Assembly (NCBI RefSeq): GCF_014946725.1
Contig: NZ_JACFXY010000017.1
Location: forward strand, 1 to 57,906
Reading direction: 5' to 3'
Length of the DNA stretch: 57,906 bases
DNA from: Mixta mediterraneensis
GTDB taxonomy: Bacteria; Pseudomonadota; Gammaproteobacteria; Enterobacterales; Enterobacteriaceae
This document shows, piece after piece, positions 17,018 through 24,696 of this stretch. Both the position numbers and the translations under genes were made by a program. The notes beneath the pieces were generated by a model. The model searched no databases, had not been told where the DNA came from, and saw nothing but the letters and a program-made list of their open reading frames with translations. How positions within the stretch are numbered: the first letter of the stretch is position 1; each line of letters opens with the position of its first letter.

Positions 17018-17770
17018 TTATATCGCAGGATGAAAACGCCTTTCTTCAGGCAGGCTGGTCAGGCGCAGAGCGCACGGACCAATATTGGGTTTGTTCACTT
17101 CTACTTCACGTAGCGCGCGCCATTGATGTGCGCTGTCCATTTCCCATAAGTGCAAACGCTGCGTCGCAGACGACAAGGCGCAGGCCCAAACCAGTGTCGG
17201 CTCGGCATCGCATACCACCTGAATATCTGGATAAAGCGTCGAGCGTAAACGGCCCGCACCAGGCAGCAAACGCAACGAATCCAGCCCGTTCTCACCTTCA
17301 CCGGTTAATTTCAGGATGCTCTGACGCAGCGTCCAGATTTGCGTCACCGCTTCCATAAAATCCTGCTGGGCATTAATCCAGGCGATCTCCCCGGATGTTA
17401 ATCCCTGCATTAGCTGCTCCTGCTTCTGGCGGCTATGAGCACGCACAATCTCCACGTCCAGTCCGGCACGTTCACCCTCTTCTGCCAACAATACGCCGAC
17501 CATATTTCCCGCATAAGCGATGCTAAAATCCGGCAGATCGTTATCGGCAAAGGCTGGCCGGCCATTGCAATGCGTGATCAAGGGGGGAAGAGAGTTAATG
17601 CCATATACGCGTAGCATCAATTGTGCCAGCAACGCACGCGCCGCAAGAAAGCGTTCGCCGCGACGCCGATCGGCAAAGCCTTGCGCGGCGTCGATGACAT
17701 TTTGAGGCATACGCAGGTTCCCGACTGGAAAACCGGAATCGCTCGTCCAACGTACAAAATGCCCAGCCAT
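17018..17770 (-). CDS. yieE: 4'-phosphopantetheinyl transferase-like protein YieE
   Basis: The 250-residue product matches E. coli YieE (249), a predicted phosphopantetheinyl transferase of the Sfp type. RFLAARALLAQLM, DFSIAYAGNMVGV and GLDVEIVR follow the family order; Asp and Glu in the last are metal-ligand positions. The usual WxxKEAxxK helix reads WTLRQSILK here, so the catalytic Lys-Glu pair is Arg-Gln. E. coli YieE is also altered there, suggesting a divergent or inactive branch. Start ATG 17770 (MAGHFVRW) fits the length; the longer frame to 17929 overlaps the upstream gene's end. Confidence 0.85.
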   Translation of the reverse strand: MAGHFVRWTSDSGFPVGNLRMPQNVIDAAQGFADRRRGERFLAARALLAQLMLRVYGINSLPPLITHCNGRPAFADNDLPDFSIAYAGNMVGVLLAEEGERAGLDVEIVRAHSRQKQEQLMQGLTSGEIAWINAQQDFMEAVTQIWTLRQSILKLTGEGENGLDSLRLLPGAGRLRSTLYPDIQVVCDAEPTLVWACALSSATQRLHLWEMDSAHQWRALREVEVNKPNIGPCALRLTSLPEERRFHPAI

Positions 17771-17909
17771 CTGTCGCTCCGTGAAAATGGTCAGATAATC
17801 ATCAGCTGCATTGTAAGAATTTCCTGAACTTATTGCATCCAGCACAGTGCAGAATGAGACTATTCGGAAAAGATGACCATTATTTGGGAGCAAGCCACAG
17901 GCGACGTAA

Positions 17910-18944
17910 TTACCCCTGTCGCTGCTCAATCACACCATACCAACCCAATCCTTTATAGCTTTCATAACCGGGCGTCAGCGCAAAGGAAACGTTGCGGCCT
18001 GGCTCGGGTTGCCAGCTGCCCGAGAGCTTGCCGCCGGTATTCAATGGATAGCGATCGCCAATCTTAGCCAGCGGATCGGAGCTGGCGATCACCCGATACT
18101 GTGAGTCGAGAATCATGCAGCGTGAGCGGCTCCACTCTTCTTTACTGAGACGCACGCTGTTGACCACTGCTTGCGCCTGAGGAGCCCAGTCAAAGAAAAT
18201 CAGCAGAGCGCCTGTCACGCGCCCGTTGTTCTCGCCGTGTTCACGAATTGCCGTGGCGTAGGTCGCCACAGCAGCATCACGCAACTGGGGCAAAGTAGTA
18301 ATATCGGCTGCCACGTAATCTGCTCCGCTGCGTAACTTTATAGCATCACGAAATACCGAAAGGTGACTGATATTTTGCTGACGTAGCGAATAGCGATCGC
18401 TACGTCCGTTAGCCAGCACGTTGCCTTGCGTATCCGTGATCCAGATGTCGAGATACACGGTATAGCTGTCGAGAATCACTCCCAGACGCTGCGCCGCATA
18501 TTCACGTGCCTCGTTACTGGCTTCGCTAGTGCAGTTGACAACTGCCGCATCGGTCGCCCACCAGCGTACGTCACAAGAGCGTTCATACAGATTACGATCG
18601 ATAATATCGATCATATTGAGGGCTAAATCGGTGCAGCGATGGCTGTCGTGCGCCTGGATCTGATTAATCATCACGTCACCTAACGCCGTCAGGTGCGACA
18701 ACGATCCCGCTAGCTCACGGTTGAGGCTCTGCGTAATATCACCGATGGTGGTGGAAACCTGTTTGACCTGGTTCGCTACCACGGCAAAACCGCGTCCGGC
18801 CTCACCGGCACGCGCGGCTTCAATTAAAGCATTGAGTGCCAAAATTGTGGTTTCACGGTTGATGTCATTAATATCATCAATTTTAGCTTCCGCCATTTTA
18901 CGAATGGCATAACTTAATTCGACTATTTCGCGAGGATTGGTCAT
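17910..18944 (-). CDS. Soluble methyl-accepting-chemotaxis-like protein with C-terminal sensor domain
   Basis: The 344-residue product carries a chemoreceptor signalling tip at its N terminus (about residues 20-70: ILALNALIEAARAGEAGRGFAVVA then NQVKQVS). This is the CheA/CheW-binding hairpin. It is followed by a helical linker with RCTDLALNMIDIIDRNLYERSCDVRWWATD, and a C-terminal Cache/PAS-like domain (YLDIWITDTQGNVLANG at about 180-196). No membrane segment or signal peptide is seen, so it should be cytosolic. The order is reversed compared with classic receptors such as Tsr. The HAMP and long methylation helices are absent. Similar short proteins are annotated as chemotaxis proteins in other Proteobacteria, as far as I recall, with little functional work. 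Confidence 0.8.
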   Translation of the reverse strand: MTNPREIVELSYAIRKMAEAKIDDINDINRETTILALNALIEAARAGEAGRGFAVVANQVKQVSTTIGDITQSLNRELAGSLSHLTALGDVMINQIQAHDSHRCTDLALNMIDIIDRNLYERSCDVRWWATDAAVVNCTSEASNEAREYAAQRLGVILDSYTVYLDIWITDTQGNVLANGRSDRYSLRQQNISHLSVFRDAIKLRSGADYVAADITTLPQLRDAAVATYATAIREHGENNGRVTGALLIFFDWAPQAQAVVNSVRLSKEEWSRSRCMILDSQYRVIASSDPLAKIGDRYPLNTGGKLSGSWQPEPGRNVSFALTPGYESYKGLGWYGVIEQRQG

Positions 18945-19300
18945 GGCTATTCAGCCCTCTGATAATGAATAAAGAGGCAAGCCGCTAAGCGCTGGCACAT
19001 TAAACTGGCAACGTCAGATAAATAAAGAGTTATTTGCCCGCTAGTATAATCACGAAGCTAATTAGCTGTCAGTACGAAGTTTTTCTAGCTAATTGAAATT
19101 TGGCTTAAGGTGAAACGACGGAAATCTATTTTTTTCAGTATCAATTAATTGCCAGACATATGTTTTTCATATGGATACCGGCATGTTTACAGATCCGCAA
19201 AATGATAACTGATGAGCCAGTGAATAAATTAGTACGGATATATCGCGAATTGAAAGCGGGAGAGAAAAGGAAACACTGCAATTTGCATTAATTTCCACAG
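18945..19300. other. AT-rich spacer upstream of the chemoreceptor gene
   Basis: No gene is visible in these 356 bases. The stretch is clearly AT-richer than its surroundings (about 19020-19300) and should hold the promoter of the minus-strand chemoreceptor gene. I could not assign sigma28-type boxes with confidence. Confidence 0.5.
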
Positions 19301-19332
19301 ATTTGCGCCGCGAATAATATCGCGGCGCAAAT
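19301..19332 (-). terminator. Terminator of the RutE-like gene
   Basis: A perfect 13-bp stem (ATTTGCGCCGCGA at 19301-19313 with TCGCGGCGCAAAT at 19320-19332) and 6-base loop lies 4 bases beyond the minus-strand stop codon. The flanking T-run is short. Confidence 0.75.
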
Positions 19333-19336
19333 CTTA

Positions 19337-19927
19337 TTAAGCGAATTTACAAGCCTGATCAAAACTAAGGCGCGGTAAACGTGAATGCAATTTACTGCCG
19401 TTACCATAGCCCAGATTAATAAGCAGGTTGACCTGCCATTTGCTGTCAGAGAAGAAAGCGTCATTCACCTTCTTCGGATCGAAACCGGACATCGGGCCCG
19501 CATCCAACCCCAACGAACGTGCCGCAAGAATCAGATAACCGGCCTGCAAACTACTGTTACGAAATGCCGTCTCTTTTGCCAGATTCGGGCTGCTGGTAAA
19601 CCAGCTACGCGCATCGCCATGTGGAAACAGCGCAGGCAAATGCTCATAAAATTCGCTGTCCCAGGCAATAATCACCGTCGCGGGCGCGGCCATGGTTTTT
19701 TCCAGGTTGCCGGAAGAAAGCGCCGGTTTTAATTTCTCTTTGCCTTCAGCGGAGGTGACAAATACAAAGCGTCCCGGCGAACAGTTAGCCGAAGTCGGGC
19801 CAAGTGCGGTTAGCGCGTAGAGCTGTTCCAACACGGCTGCGTCAATCGGTTTATCCTGCCAGTAGCTGTGAGTGCGAGCGTCGTTAAACAACCTGTCTAA
19901 TGCGGCGGTATCGAGCGGATTACTCAT
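19337..19927 (-). CDS. RutE/HadB-like nitroreductase family protein
   Basis: FMN-dependent nitroreductase-fold protein. The 196-residue product has the length of E. coli RutE (malonic semialdehyde reductase of uracil breakdown) and shares its blocks LFNDARTHSYW, GPTSANCSPGRFVFV, LSSGNLEKTMAAP, HGDARSWFTSSPNLA and GPMSGFDPKKV. Start ATG 19927 (MSNPLDTAALDRLF) is preceded by AAGGAAT; the extension to 19975 is not conserved. None of the other rut genes is nearby, so its substrate here may be a different semialdehyde, quinone or nitro compound. It appears to be transcribed alone. Confidence 0.88.
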   Translation of the reverse strand: MSNPLDTAALDRLFNDARTHSYWQDKPIDAAVLEQLYALTALGPTSANCSPGRFVFVTSAEGKEKLKPALSSGNLEKTMAAPATVIIAWDSEFYEHLPALFPHGDARSWFTSSPNLAKETAFRNSSLQAGYLILAARSLGLDAGPMSGFDPKKVNDAFFSDSKWQVNLLINLGYGNGSKLHSRLPRLSFDQACKFA

Positions 19928-20258
19928 TCTCCATTCCTTATTAAAAGCAAAATAAAGGTTAATGTTTATCACCAATAACAGATTCGCCGGGGCCAGCCGG
20001 TACGCGTTTGCTTTTACCGGGTAAACCTACGCTATCAGCGCACTGAACAGACTAGACACTACCCATAGCGGTAAGAGAATCGTCAGGCCAAGGCAATAAC
20101 CGTTATACTGCAATGTATCGACGCAGTCAAACAGCATTGTTGCCTCATTTCACTTTTTCAATATGGCAAAACCGCCTTTAATAGCGGCCTGTTAACGCTC
20201 CGTTCGCTGTCGGGCAGAGTTTATGTCTTTATGCCATCACCACACAGTGCAGGGAATA
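19928..20258. other. Gene-free spacer between the RutE-like gene and mnmE
   Basis: No gene or recognised RNA is seen in these 331 bases. The mnmE end lies to the right, and the RutE-like gene promoter lies to the left. No strong hairpin with a T-run was found for mnmE. Confidence 0.5.
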
Positions 20259-21623
20259 TTACTTCCCGATGCAGAAGCTGGAGAAAATGCGCCCCAGCAG
20301 ATCGTCTGAAGTAAACTCGCCGGTGATTTCACTCAATGCCTGCTGTGCGAGGCGCAACTCTTCAGCCAGTAGCTCTCCCGCCCAGGCACCCAGCAGCTGT
20401 TCTTTGCCCTGAAGTAAGTGAGTAGCCGCTAACTCCAGAGCTTGCAGATGACGACGGCGTGCCAGGAATCCACCTTCCACATTGCCAGCAAAACCCATGG
20501 TGTGCTTCAGATGATTACGCAGCGCATCGATACCTGCACCGGTACGTGCCGATAAGCGAATAAGTGAGTGACCATTTACTTCGGTTAACCCCAGCGTTTC
20601 TCCTGTCATATCGGCCTTATTTCGCACCACGGTAATCGGCAACTCAGCCGGTAAGCGGGACACAAAATCGGGCCATATCGCCGCAGCTTCCGTTGCATCG
20701 GTCGTGGTGCCATCCACCATAAACAACACGCGATCGGCCTGCTCAATTTCATGCCAGGCACGTTCAATCCCGATACGTTCAACTTCATCGCTGGCTTCAC
20801 GTAAGCCCGCCGTATCAATGACATGCAGCGGCATACCGTCGATATGGATATGCTCACGCAAGACATCACGTGTAGTACCGGCAATGTCGGTGACAATGGC
20901 AGCTTCTCGTCCTGCCAGCGCATTTAACAGGCTGGATTTACCCGCGTTAGGGCGACCAGCAATCACCACTTTCATCCCTTCACGCAGCAGGCTGCCTTGA
21001 CGCGCTTCGGCACGTACGCTGTCGAGATCGCCGATTACCGTATTTAGCTGCGCTTCAATTTTGCCGTCAGACAGGAAGTCTATTTCCTCATCCGGGAAAT
21101 CAATCGCAGCTTCCACATAGATTCGCAGGTGAGTAAGCGCTTCCACAAGTTGGTTAATGCGGGTAGAAAACGCCCCCTGTAATGAGTTAACCGCAGAACG
21201 GGCCGCCTGCTCGGAGCTGGCATCGATCAGATCCGCAATCGCTTCGGCCTGAGCTAAATCCAGCTTGTCGTTCAAAAAGGCGCGCTCAGAAAATTCGCCC
21301 GGTTGCGCAATGCGCACGCCCGGCAGCGCGACGATGCGTTTCAGCAACAAATCGAGGATCACCGGGCCGCCATGGCCTTGCAGTTCCAGCACATCTTCAC
21401 CGGTAAAAGAGTTCGGACCGGGAAACCACAGCGCGATACCCTGATCCAGTATGCGGCCATCGGCGTCGTTGAACGGTAAATAGTCGGCATAGCGCGGTTT
21501 AGGCAGCTTGCCCAGCACCTGCTGCGCGACTTCAGCAGCACGCGTGCCAGAAATACGCAGAATACCTACACCGCCGCGTCCGGGAGGCGTTGCCTGGGCA
21601 ACGATAGTCTCGCTGTGGCTCAT
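20259..21623 (-). CDS. mnmE: tRNA modification GTPase MnmE
   Basis: With MnmG it forms the 5-carboxymethylaminomethyl group on U34 of certain tRNAs. The 454-residue product has the E. coli length. The N-terminal formyl-tetrahydrofolate-binding domain starts ETIVAQATPPGRGGVGILRISG. The inserted G domain shows GRPNAGKSSLLNAL (G1, about 226), DIAGTTRD (G2), DTAGLREASDEVE (G3) and NKAD (G4). The protein ends in FCIGK, with the conserved C-terminal Cys of the family. It lies downstream of yidC, as in other enterobacteria, after a terminator. Confidence 0.98.
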   Translation of the reverse strand: MSHSETIVAQATPPGRGGVGILRISGTRAAEVAQQVLGKLPKPRYADYLPFNDADGRILDQGIALWFPGPNSFTGEDVLELQGHGGPVILDLLLKRIVALPGVRIAQPGEFSERAFLNDKLDLAQAEAIADLIDASSEQAARSAVNSLQGAFSTRINQLVEALTHLRIYVEAAIDFPDEEIDFLSDGKIEAQLNTVIGDLDSVRAEARQGSLLREGMKVVIAGRPNAGKSSLLNALAGREAAIVTDIAGTTRDVLREHIHIDGMPLHVIDTAGLREASDEVERIGIERAWHEIEQADRVLFMVDGTTTDATEAAAIWPDFVSRLPAELPITVVRNKADMTGETLGLTEVNGHSLIRLSARTGAGIDALRNHLKHTMGFAGNVEGGFLARRRHLQALELAATHLLQGKEQLLGAWAGELLAEELRLAQQALSEITGEFTSDDLLGRIFSSFCIGK

Positions 21624-21650
21624 AAATTCTCTCTCACTACAAAAAACAAA

Positions 21651-21671
21651 AGGCGGTCACTTTGACCGCCT
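21651..21671 (-). terminator. Terminator of the rpmH-rnpA-yidD-yidC operon
   Basis: AGGCGGTCA (21651-21659) and TGACCGCCT (21663-21671) make a 9-bp stem with a 3-base loop. On the minus strand it is followed by TTTGTTTTTTG. It lies 45 bases after the yidC stop. Confidence 0.9.
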
Positions 21672-21715
21672 CAGAATAGACCGTTTCAATGCGGGATGTC
21701 TCCCGCCTAACTGTC

Positions 21716-23362
21716 TTATGCTTTCTTCTTGTCGCGGCTGTGCAGGCCACGTTTTTCCAGGCCGCGATAGATCAGCTGCTGCTGGATGATGGTTACCAGG
21801 TTACTGACGATGTAGTACAGCACCAGACCTGAAGGGAACCACAGGAAGAACACGGTAAAGATAACCGGCATAAACGTCATGATTTTCTGCTGCATCGGAT
21901 CGGTCACGGTGGTCGGTGACATCTTCTGAATGAAGAACATCGTCACCCCCATCAGGATCGGCAGGATGTAATACGGGTCCTGTGCCGACAAGTCATGAAT
22001 CCACAGTGCGAATGGCGCATGGCGCAATTCTATCGATCCCATCAGCATATAATACAGCGCAAGGAAGATAGGCATCTGAATAACTAACGGCAGGCAGCCA
22101 CCCAGTGGGTTCACCTTCTCCGTTTTGTACAGCGCCATCATTTCCTGGCTCATCTTCTGCTTATCTTCATCTAAACGCTCACGCATGGCCTGGATTTTCG
22201 GCTGCAGCATGCGCATTTTCGCCATCGAGGTGTACTGCGCTTTGGTCAGCGGGTACATAATGCCGCGCACGATGAAGGTGATTACGATAATGGAGAAGCC
22301 CCAGTTACCGATAAAGCTGTGCAGGAATTTCAGCAGTTTAAACAGTGGCTGAGAGATGAACCACAACCAGCCGTAATCTACAGTCAGATCCAGATGCGGC
22401 GCAATGGCAGCCATCTTGTCCTGAATTTCCGGTCCAACCCACAGCGTAGCGCCCAGGTCCTGCTGCGAACCGGCGGCAATCGTCACGGGGGCTGATTTGT
22501 AACCCACCGCGGCAATACCGTTACCCAGATTGCTGGTATAAAGCGAATTGCTGCCTTCGGTACGCGGCACCCATGCAGTCGCAAAATACTGCTGCAACAT
22601 TGCCACCCAACCATGGTTGGTGGTGATGTTCAGGTTCTCGTTATCCGCGATGGTATCGAATTTATACTTTTCGTATTTCTCATCGCTGGTCGAGTAAGCC
22701 GCACCACGGAAGGTGTGTAGAGCAAAGTTATTGCTGCCAGTATCGCGATGCTTAGGCAGGTCGATGGTTTGCTTTAACTGACCAAACAGCGACACTTCCA
22801 GCGGCTGTTGAGTGGTGTTGTTAATGTGATAATCCACGTTCACCGCAAAATCGCCACGCTTGAACACGAAGGTCTTGGTATAGACCACACCATTTTCGGC
22901 GGTGTAGGTCATTGGTACGCGCAGCTCGGTCTGACCGTCGGCCAGTTCGAAATGATCCTGCGTTGTGGTGAACAACGGTCGCGCACCGTTGTTCGGATTA
23001 TCCGGGCCGTTACGACCGGTTAACCCGCTCTGCGCCTGGTAAACAAAGCCTGGCGTGGTTTCAAGCAGCTGGAATGGCTGATCAGAACCCAGTTTGTCCG
23101 AGTACGTCAGCAGCTGAGCTTGCTCAACATCACCACCGCGAGTGTTGATATTTAATGACAGGACATCGGTCTTAACGGTGATCGTTTTGCCCTGACCGCT
23201 GGCCGGCACACCCTGACTGGCGGCATCACCCGTTGTGCTGTTCGTATTTTGCGTGGTCTGGGTCTGCTGCGGCTGCGGAGCGTGGTCCGTCTGCCAGGCT
23301 TGCCAGATCATGAAAGACACGAACAGAAAAGCGATGAGGAAGAGATTGCGTTGCGAATCCAT
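21716..23362 (-). CDS. yidC: Membrane protein insertase YidC
   Basis: Inserts and folds inner-membrane proteins, alone or with SecYEG. The 548-residue product equals E. coli YidC in length. It has the N-terminal membrane anchor (NLFLIAFLFVSFMIW), a Gln/Thr-rich linker, a large periplasmic domain (about 60-345), and the five-helix core with GNWGFSIIVITFIVRG (including the groove Arg), QMPIFLALYYMLM and FMPVIFTVFFLWFPSGLVLYY. The tail RDKKKA is basic, as expected for ribosome contact. It lies 2 bases after yidD. Confidence 0.98.
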   Translation of the reverse strand: MDSQRNLFLIAFLFVSFMIWQAWQTDHAPQPQQTQTTQNTNSTTGDAASQGVPASGQGKTITVKTDVLSLNINTRGGDVEQAQLLTYSDKLGSDQPFQLLETTPGFVYQAQSGLTGRNGPDNPNNGARPLFTTTQDHFELADGQTELRVPMTYTAENGVVYTKTFVFKRGDFAVNVDYHINNTTQQPLEVSLFGQLKQTIDLPKHRDTGSNNFALHTFRGAAYSTSDEKYEKYKFDTIADNENLNITTNHGWVAMLQQYFATAWVPRTEGSNSLYTSNLGNGIAAVGYKSAPVTIAAGSQQDLGATLWVGPEIQDKMAAIAPHLDLTVDYGWLWFISQPLFKLLKFLHSFIGNWGFSIIVITFIVRGIMYPLTKAQYTSMAKMRMLQPKIQAMRERLDEDKQKMSQEMMALYKTEKVNPLGGCLPLVIQMPIFLALYYMLMGSIELRHAPFALWIHDLSAQDPYYILPILMGVTMFFIQKMSPTTVTDPMQQKIMTFMPVIFTVFFLWFPSGLVLYYIVSNLVTIIQQQLIYRGLEKRGLHSRDKKKA

Positions 23363-23364
23363 CG

Positions 23365-23622
23365 TTAATGTTCTCTGGTATCAAAGGTTTTTGGCGGCAC
23401 AGGATCGTCACCACCCGGGTTCAAAGGGTGGCATTTTAATACGCGTTTTAATGTCAACCAACTGCCTTTTAACATCCCAAACCTGCGTAATGCCTCAATT
23501 CCGTATTGAGAGCAGGTCGGATGGAACCGACAGTGTGGTCCCAGTAATGGGCTAATAACGCGTTGATAGACGCGTATCAGGACGATCAGGAGCCGCGCGC
23601 CAGGCGACAGTGACGACGCCAT
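23365..23622 (-). CDS. yidD: Membrane protein insertion efficiency factor YidD
   Basis: Small inner-membrane-associated protein that helps YidC-dependent insertion. The 85-residue product has the E. coli length and the conserved Cys-containing core (CRFHPTCSQYGIEALRRFG, then RVLKCHPLNPGGDDPVP). Its start lies inside the end of rnpA (37-base overlap in another frame), which is the normal arrangement and implies translational coupling. Confidence 0.97.
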   Translation of the reverse strand: MASSLSPGARLLIVLIRVYQRVISPLLGPHCRFHPTCSQYGIEALRRFGMLKGSWLTLKRVLKCHPLNPGGDDPVPPKTFDTREH

Positions 23623-23945
23623 AATTTCTCCAACGCTTCCGCCAACGTACGGTTATCGAGATCGGCAATCCCTTTTTTCGCTACCACGACAAAATCCATC
23701 GCGGGTAATTCATGCTGTCGCAGGCGAAAGCTTTCGCGGGTCAATCGCTTGATCCGGTTGCGTTCGTGAGCGCGTTTAACATGTTTTTTAGCGACGGTCA
23801 GACCGATGCGGGGATGCCCCAGCGCGTTAAGGCGGCCGAGAATAGTAATTTGCGGCGTGCCAGCCCGTTGTGGCTGCTGGAAGACGAAAGTGAAATGAGT
23901 GGGAGTTAACAAGCGTAACTCCCTGGGAAATGCGAGCTTACCCAT
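23586..23945 (-). CDS. rnpA: Ribonuclease P protein component
   Basis: Protein subunit of RNase P, which binds the catalytic RNA and the 5' leader of pre-tRNA. The 119-residue product equals E. coli RnpA in length and contains the signature RAHERNRIKRLTRESFR. It starts 14 bases after rpmH, so ribosomal protein and processing enzyme are made together. Confidence 0.98.
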   Translation of the reverse strand: MGKLAFPRELRLLTPTHFTFVFQQPQRAGTPQITILGRLNALGHPRIGLTVAKKHVKRAHERNRIKRLTRESFRLRQHELPAMDFVVVAKKGIADLDNRTLAEALEKLWRRHCRLARGS

Positions 23946-23959
23946 CAGGGTTAGCTTTA

Positions 23960-24100
23960 TTACTTAGAAACGGTCAGACGAGCACGGCCTTTAGCACGAC
24001 GACGTGCCAAAACCTGACGACCATTTTTATTTGCCATACGAGCACGGAAGCCGTGTGAACGGTTGCGCTTCAGTACGGACGGTTGAAAAGTGCGTTTCAT
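23960..24100 (-). CDS. rpmH: 50S ribosomal protein L34
   Basis: The 46-residue, very basic product starts MKRTFQPSVLKRNRSHGFR and ends RLTVSK, like E. coli L34. It is first in the rpmH-rnpA-yidD-yidC operon and divergent from dnaA. Confidence 0.98.
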   Translation of the reverse strand: MKRTFQPSVLKRNRSHGFRARMANKNGRQVLARRRAKGRARLTVSK

Positions 24101-24696
24101 GGCGATTTCTACCTAAACTTGAAAATTTCACTGGGTGACGCGTTATTGGGCCAGTATTTCGACCAACGCCTCAATGTGTCTTTAATAAAGAGGCGGGATT
24201 GTAATAATTGTACAGTCCAGAGTCAATTTACTTCGCTATTCACGGTACCTGGAAGCCCGGATACAGCCCGCTGAGTCCGGGCATTGGGCATAGCGCGACA
24301 AAGCCGGGTGACGAATTATACGGGCTCCGCACCAAAGCGCAAGGATCGCCCAGGATCTTATTGCGATCAGATTGCAGGATCTTGCGGGCAAAACGAGAAG
24401 CTGCCAGAAAAATCGCATCATTCAGCCTGATCCCTGCTGGTTTTTTCCACAGCTCGGGTAAACTTCACTTCGCGCCCTTCGCCTGTGGATAAAAAGGATC
24501 AAAACTGTGTAGAAAGGGGAGATCTCTGGCGCGCTTTGCGCTATGATCCGCCCTTCCTCTGACGATCCTCCCGGGATTGCAGGATGGAAAACCGCTGATA
24601 GCGGTCGCAGACGCTTTCTTTCGTCTGTGTCAAATATGAACGTTTCTTAGTCTAGCGCCTACTATTCTTATCGAATTTGTACGAGTGGAGTCCGCC
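24101..24696. promoter_or_regulatory. rpmH-dnaA divergent control region with DnaA boxes and clustered GATC sites
   Basis: This 596-base region holds the rpmH promoters and the dnaA promoters. DnaA-box matches are TGTGGATAA at 24484-24492 (perfect consensus, inverted) and TTTTCCACA at 24443-24451 (fits TTWTNCACA); TGTGTAGAA at 24506-24514 has one mismatch. Dam sites (GATC) start at 24344, 24354, 24365, 24378, 24429, 24497, 24521, 24545 and 24564, nine in 224 bases, far above chance. This fits autoregulation of dnaA and SeqA sequestration of its promoter. In enterobacteria oriC itself is elsewhere (near mnmG-mioC); no 13-mer AT-rich repeats of oriC were seen here. Confidence 0.8.

Noticed and set aside
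24341..24567. Chromosomal origin oriC beside dnaA
   Set aside because: DnaA boxes and many GATC sites are present, but there are no AT-rich 13-mer repeats and too few boxes. Enterobacterial oriC normally lies near mnmG-mioC, so this is the dnaA promoter region.
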